The notes under the pieces were generated by a model, which ran no database searches, was not told the origin of the DNA, and saw nothing but the letters and a program-made list of their open reading frames with translations. From an uncultured Bacillaceae bacterium (GTDB lineage: Bacteria; Bacillota; Bacilli; Bacillales; Bacillaceae_L): a stretch of 64,000 nt of DNA. A program made the position numbers and the translations under genes. The stretch spans positions 401,973 through 465,972 of the forward strand of contig CANMHG010000002.1 of the NCBI GenBank assembly GCA_947497585.1, read 5' to 3'. Shown one piece after another: positions 8,637 to 17,392 of this stretch; positions within the stretch are counted from its first letter, which is position 1; each line of letters opens with the position of its first letter.

Positions 8637-9836
8637 TTAAGTATGAGAACTTACAACCACTGAAGTATCCTGACTTTTTTTCTTTAATTTCTGGTCATAT
8701 AAAGCGGCTGGAATAATCGATAGTATTAATAACATCATTAGAATAATAAATAGTAGTTCGATATTATATAAATCTACTATTATACCCCCGAAAATTGGAC
8801 CTAACATTCTACCACCAGTAGCCGTACTATTAACAATCCCCTGATAAAAGCCTTCTCTACCTTTAGGTGCCAGTTCGTTAGCAATAGTAGGTACTGCCGG
8901 CCAAACAAACATCTCACCTATCGTAAGAATAATCATAGCTACTACAAAAGCAGTAAACATCTCAGCTTTAGCAACTATAGCAAAAGAACCTACGAAAATT
9001 ACTAGTCCGATAATAATTTGGGTTTTTAAGGTTTTTGCAAATTTACGGACCACTAAGGAAATGATAGGTTGACCTAATACAATTAATGCCCCATTAATTG
9101 TCCATAATAGGCTATATTGTTTTAAGCTAATTCCTAAATCTTGAGTGTGTGAAGCGATTGTTGTTTGCCACTGAACATATGCCAACCAACATATTAAATA
9201 CCCTATGGTCATTACTAATAAAGCAGTCAACTTCGTTTTATTTTTTACCACTTGAGGTTGTTCTAGAATTGAGCTTTGTTCAGCTTTTTCTATACTAATA
9301 CTTCGATAACCAAATAAGGCTATAAAGAAATAAACAAGAATTAAAACTGCATTTGCCGTGAATATATACGTAAAAGAGAACGAAGCAACCAAACCACCAA
9401 GTCCTGCACCAACTGCCACTCCGACATTTTGAGCGACGTATACTGCATTAAAGGCTCTCCTTCCACCTTCAGGCCAAACTGAGCCTGCCATTGCATACAT
9501 TGCTGGAAAAACAATACCTGATCCAAATCCTACGATTGTTAGAAAAACAACATAATATGGCCATTCATTGTTAAAAACCAGCCCTATTACAGCCATTAAG
9601 GATATTACAATGCCTGTTAATATAGATTTATATCCTCCCACTTTATCAAAAAGTGCTCCACCAAACAGGTTTCCAATAACACTTGCAGCTGAATTTAGCA
9701 TTAATACTAAACCGGCTACAGACAAAGATTTCCCAAGATGATCATGAATGTAAATCGTATTTAAAGGCCATAAGAAGGAAGACCCCGTCACATTAATAAT
9801 CATGCCTATCACTAATAACCAAAGAGCTCGAGGCAT
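8637..9836 (-). CDS. yttB: MFS transporter, YttB-type
   Basis: Major facilitator protein of 399 residues with about 12 hydrophobic segments. It begins MPRALWLLVIGM and carries the DHA-type loop FDKVGGYKSI between segments 2 and 3, which fits the drug-proton antiporter-like YttB of Bacillus. The ATG at 9836 follows AGGGGGA. It stands alone, with a terminator-like hairpin after its stop. The substrate is unknown. Confidence 0.8.
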   Translation of the reverse strand: MPRALWLLVIGMIINVTGSSFLWPLNTIYIHDHLGKSLSVAGLVLMLNSAASVIGNLFGGALFDKVGGYKSILTGIVISLMAVIGLVFNNEWPYYVVFLTIVGFGSGIVFPAMYAMAGSVWPEGGRRAFNAVYVAQNVGVAVGAGLGGLVASFSFTYIFTANAVLILVYFFIALFGYRSISIEKAEQSSILEQPQVVKNKTKLTALLVMTIGYLICWLAYVQWQTTIASHTQDLGISLKQYSLLWTINGALIVLGQPIISLVVRKFAKTLKTQIIIGLVIFVGSFAIVAKAEMFTAFVVAMIILTIGEMFVWPAVPTIANELAPKGREGFYQGIVNSTATGGRMLGPIFGGIIVDLYNIELLFIILMMLLILSIIPAALYDQKLKKKSQDTSVVVSSHT

Positions 9837-9975
9837 TAGAATCCCCCTAAAATTTGTTATGTTTCGATTTCCAAAATAATTCTATTCCTTTCTAGGTTAA
9901 ATGGCAATATGAAAATAAACCTACAAAATATTCAAATAATTAATCCATAAGGAGTAATGATGTATTATGTGACAT

Positions 9976-10012
9976 AAAAAAACAGCCATACCGAATGTAT
10001 GGCTGTCCTTGT
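9976..10012 (-). terminator. Terminator after the ytzC / small-gene unit
   Basis: On the minus strand ACAGCCATAC ... GTATGGCTGT is followed by seven T residues, just after the stop codon at 10021. Confidence 0.85.
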
Positions 10013-10020
10013 TTTCTAGG

Positions 10021-10185
10021 TTAATTTTCAGTTCTTTGTTTTGATTTTATAGGTTGGCCTTTTTCAGCATACTTTTTCTTCGCAACCTTTTTAGGGTCAA
10101 AATCCTGCCCAACCTCTATGTCATTACTATTAATTCCATTTTTTGTTTTTTGTTCAGGGTTATTTTGCTTTGAACGTTTTTTCAT
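10021..10185 (-). CDS. Small basic hydrophilic protein (54 aa), unknown function
   Basis: The frame MKKRSKQNNPEQ ... KSKQRTEN of 54 residues begins at ATG 10185. Its ribosome site GGGGGG (10191-10196) abuts the ytzC stop, and a terminator follows, so it is the second gene of a ytzC operon. It is lysine-rich and charged (DFDPKKVAKKKYAEKGQ), with no membrane segment or cysteine. I do not recognise a family. The ribosome site, position between gene and terminator and sensible composition support it as real. Confidence 0.7.
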   Translation of the reverse strand: MKKRSKQNNPEQKTKNGINSNDIEVGQDFDPKKVAKKKYAEKGQPIKSKQRTEN

Positions 10186-10196
10186 TCTTTGCCCCC

Positions 10197-10478
10197 CTAG
10201 TGGTATTCATTTAAAAGATTTTCATCAAGAGTCATATCATTTTGAATCTGCTGAAGTTGCAGTCTCATACGGTGAAGCTGTTCACGCTGCTGTCCATTGC
10301 AACTCAAGGCTAGATGAGCCAGATCATTTGCACAATCTTCAAGTTGCTCCATAGCATTCGTATATTCAGTGATATTATAATGCTCTTGCTTTCTTGCAAC
10401 CGTCATTTGCTCCTTGCTCGTTCTAATCGTATCCTCACATCTTTGGAGAAACGCTTCAACTGATTGGCGTGTAGCCAT
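10197..10478 (-). CDS. ytzC: YtzC family protein (DUF2524)
   Basis: Helical protein of 93 residues beginning MATRQSVEAFLQRCEDT, composed mainly of amphipathic helices rich in Gln and Glu. It matches what I recall of Bacillus YtzC, whose function is not known. A GGGGGG ribosome site precedes the ATG. It lies divergent to ytqA, as in related genomes, and is followed 11 bases later by a 54-residue gene. Confidence 0.8.
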   Translation of the reverse strand: MATRQSVEAFLQRCEDTIRTSKEQMTVARKQEHYNITEYTNAMEQLEDCANDLAHLALSCNGQQREQLHRMRLQLQQIQNDMTLDENLLNEYH

Positions 10479-10706
10479 TCAAAATCCCCCCTAACTTAAA
10501 ACTATAGAAGCGACTAGCTTCCTCAACCTGTAGTTTGCACCATACAAGAACAAAATATGTCTTCCGGGGCCTGACCCCCACCACGTTAAAGCACTAAACA
10601 GTTTCTTTCCTCACGTTGAAGTTCCTTGTATTATTTGCATTTGAGAAGGGTAATGGCCCGTGATAAAATAGTAAAGTTAATGTATTTATTTTAGGAGGTA
10701 CTGGCT

Positions 10707-11669
10707 TTGACGCAAGTAAACCCGTTTCGATATTCTTCAGATAATAAACGGTTTCATACATGGAACTATCATTTACGTGAATTTTTTGGTCATAAAGTAT
10801 TTAAAGTTGCGATAGACGGTGGTTTTGATTGCCCGAATCGTGATGGTACTGTTGCTCATGGTGGCTGCACTTTTTGTAGTGTCTCGGGCTCCGGAGATTT
10901 TGCAGGCGATCGAGCAGACGATATTCTCGTTCAATTCCACACGATAAAGGATAAAATGCATTCTAAATGGAAAGATGGAAAGTATATGGCATACTTTCAG
11001 GCCTTTACTAACACCCATGCGCCGGTAGAGACTCTACGTCAAACATTTGAACCGATTCTTGAGCAAGAAGGTGTTGTTGGCATTTCAATTGCTACACGTC
11101 CTGATTGTCTTCCGGAAGATGTAGTAGACTATTTGGCAGACCTAAATAAACGCAGCTATCTTTGGGTTGAGCTTGGATTACAGACCGTGCATGAGCGTAC
11201 TGCCTTATTAGTTAATAGAGCACATGATATGAGATGTTATATTGAAGGTGTAAAAAAGCTAAGAAAACACAATATCCGTATTTGCTCTCACATAATTAAC
11301 GGTCTACCACTTGAGAATACAGATATGATGATGGAAACTGCTCGTGCAGTTGCAGACCTTGATGTCCAAGGTATTAAAATACACTTACTACATTTATTAA
11401 AGGGAACTCCTATGGTAAAGCAATATGAAAAAGGCTTACTTGAATTTTTGACCTTTGAGGACTATGTAAATTTAGTATGTGATCAATTAGAAATTTTACC
11501 ACCAGAAATGATTATTCACCGCATAACAGGTGATGGTCCAATTGAAATTATGGTTGGCCCAATGTGGAGTGTGAACAAATGGCAGGTATTAAACGCAATT
11601 GATGCAGAGTTGCTACGACGTGATAGCTATCAGGGTAAATACTACAAAAAAGCAGTGGAAGCCCAATGA
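10707..11669 (+). CDS. ytqA: Radical SAM protein YtqA (TIGR01212 family)
   Basis: Predicted iron-sulfur enzyme of 320 residues. Cys42, Cys54 and Cys57 in CPNRDGTVAHGGCTFC form the unusual CX11CX2C cluster motif of the YtqA/YhcC family rather than the standard CX3CX2C. It starts at TTG 10707 behind AGGAGG with 7-base spacing. The gene overlaps ytqB by 4 bases (ATGA), so both are translationally coupled. A role in RNA modification is often proposed for this pair; the substrate is not evident from the sequence. Confidence 0.88.
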   Translation: MTQVNPFRYSSDNKRFHTWNYHLREFFGHKVFKVAIDGGFDCPNRDGTVAHGGCTFCSVSGSGDFAGDRADDILVQFHTIKDKMHSKWKDGKYMAYFQAFTNTHAPVETLRQTFEPILEQEGVVGISIATRPDCLPEDVVDYLADLNKRSYLWVELGLQTVHERTALLVNRAHDMRCYIEGVKKLRKHNIRICSHIINGLPLENTDMMMETARAVADLDVQGIKIHLLHLLKGTPMVKQYEKGLLEFLTFEDYVNLVCDQLEILPPEMIIHRITGDGPIEIMVGPMWSVNKWQVLNAIDAELLRRDSYQGKYYKKAVEAQ

Positions 11670-12238
11670 AACTAGAACGTATCCTACCTTTTGCCAGAAG
11701 ATTGTTAGAGACTGCCATACCTAAAGGTGGAATTGCTGTAGATGCTACCATGGGAAACGGACATGATACCGTTCATTTAGCCAAACTTGTTGGAGAGAAT
11801 GGTCATGTATATGCCTTTGATATTCAAAGCGATGCTATTAGGAATACAAGTAATAGGTTAAATGAGAATCAACTGTCAGACCGTGTTACATTATATGAAA
11901 AGAGTCATGGTGAGCTAGAAAAATTAATTCCAGTTACAATTCATGGAAGAATCAATGGTGCTATCTTTAACCTAGGCTATCTTCCTGGTGGTGATAAAGA
12001 AATTGTAACAAAGCCCACTTCGACGATTGCTGCGATAGAGCAGCTACTTTCTATTATGGAAAAAGAAGGAATCATAGTACTTGTCATTTATCACGGACAC
12101 GAGCAAGGTGCTGTTGAACGTGATGAATTGCTTGAATATGTCTCAGGAATTGATCAACAATCTGCTCATGTCTTGGAATACCGCTTTATAAACCAGGCAA
12201 ATAATCCACCATTCATCATAGCAATTGAAAAAAGATAA
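11666..12238 (+). CDS. ytqB: Class I SAM methyltransferase YtqB
   Basis: Methyltransferase of 190 residues of the rRNA-methylase-like family PF06962. SAM-binding motif I is DATMGNGHD (26-34), followed by HVYAFDIQ at the end of strand 2 and AIFNLGYLPGGD as the motif IV region. It overlaps the ytqA stop by 4 bases and is followed by a terminator, so ytqAB is a two-gene operon. Confidence 0.88.
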   Translation: MKLERILPFARRLLETAIPKGGIAVDATMGNGHDTVHLAKLVGENGHVYAFDIQSDAIRNTSNRLNENQLSDRVTLYEKSHGELEKLIPVTIHGRINGAIFNLGYLPGGDKEIVTKPTSTIAAIEQLLSIMEKEGIIVLVIYHGHEQGAVERDELLEYVSGIDQQSAHVLEYRFINQANNPPFIIAIEKR

Positions 12239-12270
12239 AGAGTGCCATGGACAAGCCGTAGCACTCTTTT
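12239..12270. terminator. Terminator between convergent ytqB and ytpB
   Basis: AGAGTGC ... GCACTCT stem with a T5 run on the plus strand, in the gap between the two stop codons. Confidence 0.75.
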
Positions 12271-13374
12271 TCACATTGCTATTTCCTTCTTTGAGCCCTT
12301 TAGAGCATGTGTTACTTTTTGCATTGAACGATATAATCGTCCATTTAAATAAAAGAATAGTGACGTTTTACCCCCGAGCTGAATAATCTTTTTTGCAATC
12401 CTATGTACTTCTTTCTGCTTTCTAACCTTCTCATCTGATAAATAAATCCCTAACAACCCCCTATTTATCATACGATGAAAATGTTCATCAGGTATTCCAG
12501 TAATATTCTGATCAGCTTCTTCTACAAAATGCTGAAGACGAGCAACTAATTCACTTTGCTTCGGGTAATAAAAACAAAAATTCAAATCCCCGCCTTTTCG
12601 ATCTTCATCCTGATCAATAAAATAATCCAAAAGAATGTGCAAGCCTTGTATGTAGGGGAAATAACCGTCTCTTATTTTATTTGCTGTCTCCTCAGAAAAG
12701 CTTGGTTGAAATGCATATGCTACCAAGCAAAAGATACCTAGTGTTGACCCAGAACAAGCAGAAAATTCATACCACTTCATTTCAGGTAAATGAGGTTTGT
12801 ATTCATTAAACCATTTCTCTAATCTTGGTACTCTCTCTTCAATTCGAACATGTTTATGTACCTGTAAATCACAGTAATATAGGGCTAATTCTTGTAGGTG
12901 CTCATTGATAATATCAAAGTGTTTAACCTTCTTCAAAACATCCTGACAAGTTTTCACTAAACTATTTAAGTATCCACCATCTTCTTGTTCAGAACGGTGA
13001 CGATAATAATTTTTCAATGGATTATCTAAAGTTAGGGCATCTGGCATCGAATCATGTAATGCTCTAAAATCAATCGGATCTAATGATGTACTTCGATCAC
13101 ATAGATTGTCTAAATAATCACTTATTGTTTGATAAGCTACAATAAATCGAATACACTCATCTTTATGTTCATGTGCAAGCAGTGCTAAGATGGCTCCGCC
13201 TTCACAATGAAAGGTTTTTGTATTTATACTGGCTACGGCCTGTGTTCTTAGTTCAGGATCTGGTATTTGATTTGCTTTTTCTCGCCAATATGACAAATGC
13301 TTATGAACTTCAGGTAGTACATCTTTATAAACCTTTGCCATTAAACTTATAGAATTAGATGGTACCTTCATCAA
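12271..13374 (-). CDS. ytpB: Tetraprenyl-beta-curcumene synthase
   Basis: Member of the YtpB family (DUF2600), which cyclises C35 heptaprenyl diphosphate to tetraprenyl-beta-curcumene, precursor of Bacillus sesquarterpenes. The 367-residue protein is mostly helical. DYLDNLCD (from about residue 86) and DYFIDQDEDRKGGD (from about residue 248) are acidic motifs suited to binding magnesium-diphosphate. It starts at ATG 13374 or 13371 (MMKVP). It is divergent from ytoA and convergent with ytqB, as I recall from B. subtilis. Confidence 0.9.
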   Translation of the reverse strand: MMKVPSNSISLMAKVYKDVLPEVHKHLSYWREKANQIPDPELRTQAVASINTKTFHCEGGAILALLAHEHKDECIRFIVAYQTISDYLDNLCDRSTSLDPIDFRALHDSMPDALTLDNPLKNYYRHRSEQEDGGYLNSLVKTCQDVLKKVKHFDIINEHLQELALYYCDLQVHKHVRIEERVPRLEKWFNEYKPHLPEMKWYEFSACSGSTLGIFCLVAYAFQPSFSEETANKIRDGYFPYIQGLHILLDYFIDQDEDRKGGDLNFCFYYPKQSELVARLQHFVEEADQNITGIPDEHFHRMINRGLLGIYLSDEKVRKQKEVHRIAKKIIQLGGKTSLFFYLNGRLYRSMQKVTHALKGSKKEIAM

Positions 13375-13473
13375 AACACCTCGTCTTTTTGATTTTAAAA
13401 TTACCGTTTACTCAAAAATTTGTTACACTAAACTTACTACAAAAATGGAAATTATGAAAGGAACGAAGGAATT

Positions 13474-13986
13474 ATGATCTATCCTTATAAAGGAATCTTA
13501 CCTGAAATTGCTTCATCTGCTTTTATTGCGGATTATGCGACAGTAACAGGTGATGTTAAAATTGGTGAAGAAAGTAGTATTTGGTTCAACAGTGTCATTA
13601 GAGGTGATGTTGCACCTACGATAATTGGTAACAGAGTTAATATTCAAGATAATTCTATTTTGCATCAAAGTCCAAATAATCCACTTATCATTGAAGATGA
13701 TGTTACAGTTGGACATCAAGTTATTTTACATAGCTCTATTGTTAGAAAGGGAGCATTAATCGGTATGGGATCAATTGTACTTGATGGTGCTGAAATCGGT
13801 GAAGGTGCATTTATTGGAGCTGGAAGTCTTGTTCCCCAGGGTAAAAAAATCCCGCCTAATACATTAGCCTTTGGTCGCCCTGCCAAAGTGATTCGTGAAC
13901 TTAATGAAGATGATATAGCAGACATGGCTCGTATTCGTAGAGAATATGTTGAAAAGGGTCAATACTATAAAAGTCTTCAAAAATAA
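13474..13986 (+). CDS. ytoA: Gamma-carbonic-anhydrase-like hexapeptide protein
   Basis: Left-handed beta-helix protein of 170 residues with many hexapeptide repeats (VKIGEESSIWFNSVIRGD, IGMGSIVLDG). His residues in LHQS, GHQ and LHSS are placed like the metal ligands of the gamma carbonic anhydrase/YrdA family. Enzyme activity is unproven for this subgroup. The ATG at 13474 follows GAAAGGAACGAAGG. A terminator follows at 14012-14045. Confidence 0.88.
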   Translation: MIYPYKGILPEIASSAFIADYATVTGDVKIGEESSIWFNSVIRGDVAPTIIGNRVNIQDNSILHQSPNNPLIIEDDVTVGHQVILHSSIVRKGALIGMGSIVLDGAEIGEGAFIGAGSLVPQGKKIPPNTLAFGRPAKVIRELNEDDIADMARIRREYVEKGQYYKSLQK

Positions 13987-14011
13987 TATCTGACGAGACT
14001 ATGTCTACTAT

Positions 14012-14045
14012 GAAGTGTTTCCAAATTATTTGGAAACACTTTTCT
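14012..14045 (+). terminator. Terminator of ytoA
   Basis: AAGTGTTTCCA ... TGGAAACACTT is a strong 11-base-pair stem followed by a T-rich stretch. Confidence 0.82.
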
Positions 14046-14107
14046 GATTTTGACTATAGAGGGAAAGGTATCCTAAGAAAAAGCTTTCAAGATTGGAGCT
14101 AGTCTAA

Positions 14108-14839
14108 ATGATACCTGAAATTGTTAATCAATTTAAACTGAGAAATCTCATTCTACTAGTATGTACTGTTCTTATCGTGTTTTTACCTAGCAATGACACT
14201 GCTGCCTATAGCACAACTTCTACAACTAACACCACTAAAAAAGTTATTTTAGATGCACCTTTAATTTCTCAATATCCTGAACTACCTAGAGGCTGTGAGG
14301 TAACAAGTTTAGCCATGCTCCTTCAACATGCTGGTGTAATGGTAGATAAGCTTACTCTCGCAAAAGCTGTAAAAAAAGACCCTACACCTTATAAAAAACA
14401 TAATGGGATTGTCCACTTTGGTAATCCATATAACGGGTTTGTAGGTGATATGTACACAAAAAGAAACAAAGGTCTTGGTGTGTATCATGGTCCCATTGCA
14501 GATTTAGCAGATCAATTTTTAGCTGCTAGGATCATTGATTTAACTGGAGAAGACTTCTCACAGGTTTATAAGTATCTATTAAACGGATCTCCCGTTTGGG
14601 TCATTACAAACGCTACCTACAACAAGCTGCCAGATTCCTCTTTTGAAACATGGAATACACCAACCGGAATTATTAATATAACCTACCATGAACACTCAGT
14701 TTTAATTACAGGTTTTGATGAGCAATATATTTACTTTAATGACCCCTTGTCAAAGGTTAAAAATAAAAAAGCACCAAAAGCAGAATTTATAGCATCTTGG
14801 GAACAAATGGGAAAACAAGCAATTACTTATTTACCTTAA
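14108..14839 (+). CDS. Secreted C39-like peptidase (Peptidase_C39_2)
   Basis: The 243-residue protein has an N-terminal hydrophobic segment (about 13-27) serving as signal or anchor. The C39-like core shows the catalytic cysteine in PRGCEVTS (Cys63), His196 in YHEHSV and Asp212 in FNDP, a plausible Cys-His-Asp triad. Relatives include YvpB-type proteins of Bacillus. It is a single gene between terminators, with a modest ribosome site (GGAGC, 9 bases from the ATG). The natural substrate is unknown. It lies outside the conserved ytoA-metK order as I recall it. Confidence 0.78.
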   Translation: MIPEIVNQFKLRNLILLVCTVLIVFLPSNDTAAYSTTSTTNTTKKVILDAPLISQYPELPRGCEVTSLAMLLQHAGVMVDKLTLAKAVKKDPTPYKKHNGIVHFGNPYNGFVGDMYTKRNKGLGVYHGPIADLADQFLAARIIDLTGEDFSQVYKYLLNGSPVWVITNATYNKLPDSSFETWNTPTGIINITYHEHSVLITGFDEQYIYFNDPLSKVKNKKAPKAEFIASWEQMGKQAITYLP

Positions 14840-14916
14840 TCAATAACGAGTTCCTCACACAAGAAAAAAACAGGTAGATATTCGTGGAATATCACCTGTT
14901 TTTTTAATTTTATTTA

Positions 14917-16119
14917 TTATTGCCCTAAAGCTTGTGATTTTAAAGCCTCAGCTTTGTCAGTACGCTCCCATGGAAGATCCACATCTGAACGGCCAAAGTG
15001 TCCATAAGCTGCTGTTTGCTTGTAGATTGGGCGACGAAGGTCTAGCATCTTGATAATACCAGCTGGACGTAAGTCAAAGTTACTGCTAACTACATCTACT
15101 AAAACATCTTCTGAAACTTTACCTGTACCAAACGTATCTACTGCAATTGATACTGGTTTCGCTACACCAATTGCATAAGCTAATTGAACTTCAACTTTAT
15201 CAGCTAAACCAGCTGCAACGATATTTTTTGCAACATAACGCGCTGCATACGCCGCTGAACGGTCAACCTTAGTTGCATCCTTACCAGAGAATGCACCACC
15301 ACCGTGACGTGCATAACCACCATATGTATCAACGATGATTTTACGACCTGTTAAACCAGCATCACCTTGTGGTCCACCAATAACGAAACGACCAGTTGGG
15401 TTAATGAAATATTTAGTATTTTCGTCAATTAATTCTTTCGGAACAACTGGAGAAATAACATGTTCCTTAAGATTACGTTGGATTTGCTCTAATGTAATTT
15501 CAGGGTGATGTTGAGTTGAAATTACAATTGTATCAATACGAACTGGTTTGTCATTTTCATCATACTCAACTGTTACTTGTGTTTTACCGTCTGGGCGTAG
15601 GTAAGGAAGAATGTCATCCTTACGAACTTTCGTTAAACGACGAGCAAGTTTATGTGCTAATGAAATTGGAAGTGGCATTAATTCCTTTGTTTCATTACAA
15701 GCGAAACCAAACATTAATCCTTGGTCTCCTGCACCGATTGCTTCGATCTGCTCATCTGTCATTTGACCTTCACGAGCCTCTAACGCCTGATCAACACCCA
15801 TTGCTATATCAGCAGATTGCTCATCAATAGAAGTTAAAACTGCACACGTCTCATAGTCAAAACCATATTTCGCACGAGTATAACCAATATTTTTAATCGT
15901 ATCACGAACAATTTTAGGGATATCTACATAAGTAGAAGTTGTGATTTCACCTGCAACAAGTACTAGACCAGTTGTCACTGAAGTTTCACAAGCAACACGT
16001 GCATTAGGATCATTTGTTAAAATTGCATCTAAGATTGAATCTGAAATTTGGTCACAAATCTTATCTGGATGACCCTCAGTAACAGATTCTGAAGTAAATA
16101 AACGGCGCTTTTTAGACAT
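14917..16119 (-). CDS. metK: S-adenosylmethionine synthetase
   Basis: Makes SAM from methionine and ATP. The protein has the full 400-residue length; [13 protein letters not shown] is near the N-terminus (from residue 15), with [10 protein letters not shown] and [14 protein letters not shown] as the other family signatures. AAAGGAGGAAG precedes ATG 16119. A SAM-I riboswitch with terminator lies in the leader, so the gene is shut down by its own product. Its neighbours pckA and ytoA match the usual Bacillus order. Confidence 0.98.
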   Translation of the reverse strand: MSKKRRLFTSESVTEGHPDKICDQISDSILDAILTNDPNARVACETSVTTGLVLVAGEITTSTYVDIPKIVRDTIKNIGYTRAKYGFDYETCAVLTSIDEQSADIAMGVDQALEAREGQMTDEQIEAIGAGDQGLMFGFACNETKELMPLPISLAHKLARRLTKVRKDDILPYLRPDGKTQVTVEYDENDKPVRIDTIVISTQHHPEITLEQIQRNLKEHVISPVVPKELIDENTKYFINPTGRFVIGGPQGDAGLTGRKIIVDTYGGYARHGGGAFSGKDATKVDRSAAYAARYVAKNIVAAGLADKVEVQLAYAIGVAKPVSIAVDTFGTGKVSEDVLVDVVSSNFDLRPAGIIKMLDLRRPIYKQTAAYGHFGRSDVDLPWERTDKAEALKSQALGQ

Positions 16120-16299
16120 TCAAAAGCTTCCTCCTTTTAATACCACGATATTAATCGTGTGTTGTTTGTAAGATACGGTACTCATTCCCTTATTATTGAT
16201 TAGTTAAACCTGTTTTATCCAGTTATACGATGAGAAGTTGTTTATTGTCTTAAAAATAATTCATCGTATGTATAACTAATCTGCATCGTTCCCAAAAAA

Positions 16300-16506
16300 T
16301 AAAAAAACCTTTCCCTATTTTGAGGAAAGGTAGAATTTTTTAATCTCAGTCCTTTCACTCTTATCGATCAAGGTCAGTTACCTTGCATCAGGTTAGCACC
16401 TTATCACTAAACATGTGAAATTTTCATCTCACATAATGCTAAAAATTTAGTAATGGTTGCTGGGTTTCATAGGGCCTGTCCCTCCACCAGCTCGGGATAA
16501 GAGAGT
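16300..16506 (-). promoter_or_regulatory. SAM-I riboswitch (S-box) and terminator of metK
   Basis: On the minus strand the aptamer begins CTCTTATCCCGAG (complement of 16491-16503), continues with GAGGGA, ATGAAACCCAGCAACC and GGTGCTAA, and closes with CGATAAGAG (16358-16366). The terminator CTTTCCTC ... GGGAAAGG with seven T residues follows at 16301-16331. SAM binding is expected to favour the terminator. Confidence 0.96.
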
Positions 16507-16522
16507 ATCCGTTCAATGACCT

Positions 16523-16552
16523 ATAATAACGTAGTCATATTGGTAGTGTCAA
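16523..16552 (-). promoter_or_regulatory. SigA promoter of the metK leader
   Basis: On the minus strand TTGACA (16547-16552) and TATTAT (16523-16528) are separated by 18 bases. The predicted start lies about 10 bases before the riboswitch. Confidence 0.75.
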
Positions 16553-16610
16553 CATATTTTGACAATATTCTTATCTAAATGATAAATATTCCAGTAGCAC
16601 CCTGCATAAC

Positions 16611-17135
16611 TAGTCTTAATCCATTGGTTATTCGGACAGGTTGAGCTTGCACTTTGCTATTCGAGTCCGAATCCTTATGTTATTCGGACAGGTTGAGCGA
16701 CTCACCTGCTATTCGAGTCCGAATCGACATGTTATTCGGACAGGTTGAGCTTGCACTTTGCTATTCGAGTCCGAATCGACATGTTATTCGGACAAGTTGA
16801 GCTTGCACTTTGCTATTCGAGTCCGAATCCTTATGTTATTCGGACAGGTTGAACTTGCACTTTGGCTATCGAGTCCGAATCCATTGGTTATTCAGACAGG
16901 TTGAGCTTGCACTTTGCCTAACGAGTCCGTATCCATTAGTTATTCGGAAAGGTTGAACTTGCACTTTGCATAACGAGTCCAAATCCAGCAGTTATTCAGA
17001 CAGGTTGAACTAGTACTTTGCTTAACGAGTCCGTATCCATTGGTTATTCGAACAGGTTGAACTTGCACTTTGCCTAACGAGTCCGTATCCATTGGTTTTT
17101 ATCTTGCACTTCATATAACGAGTCCGAATCCATAA
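16611..17135. repeat. 52-bp tandem repeat array with palindromic module (about 10 copies)
   Basis: Each unit holds a 25-bp palindrome GTCCGAAT-N9-ATTCGGAC and a 27-bp spacer related to AGGTTGAGCTTGCACTTTGC. Units 1-5 on the left keep near-perfect palindromes. Units 6-10, nearer pckA, carry scattered substitutions without compensating changes, and the last unit is truncated. The spacer is nearly identical in all units except one, which reads GAGCGACTCACCTGC. The array fills most of the 870-bp gap between the metK promoter and pckA. No open frame of interest is present. Confidence 0.93.
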
Positions 17136-17307
17136 TATTGTATCAATTGCAAAAAAAAAACGATTAATTTCTTATTTTATAGTGCCGCATTTTGTATTTT
17201 ATTTTATCATATAGAGGTTAGAAACACGTCCTTGCACTATTTTTTAGCTAATTTCAAAAAAAATGGTACATTTATGAAAGTTAAGACGTAAAATATCAGA
17301 AATAGTA

Positions 17308-17335
17308 TAGACTAATTAGATTAATGTGTTATACT
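17308..17335 (+). promoter_or_regulatory. pckA promoter overlapped by a CcpN-type operator
   Basis: TAGACT (17308-17313) and TATACT (17330-17335) are separated by 16 bases. TGTGTTATACT (17325-17335), overlapping the -10 box, fits the CcpN consensus TRTGHYATAYW that I recall for B. subtilis pckA and gapB. Repression under glycolytic conditions would follow. Spacing is slightly short and the -35 is weak. Confidence 0.55.
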
Positions 17336-17392
17336 AATTATGGGATTAACGTTGAAAACATATAACAATTTATATAAAGGAAGGTTTTGCAC

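Noticed and set aside
16611..17135. CRISPR array, suggested by 25-bp palindromes with 27-bp spacers
   Set aside because: The spacers are nearly identical to each other instead of unique, repeats decay gradually, and no cas gene or leader is present.
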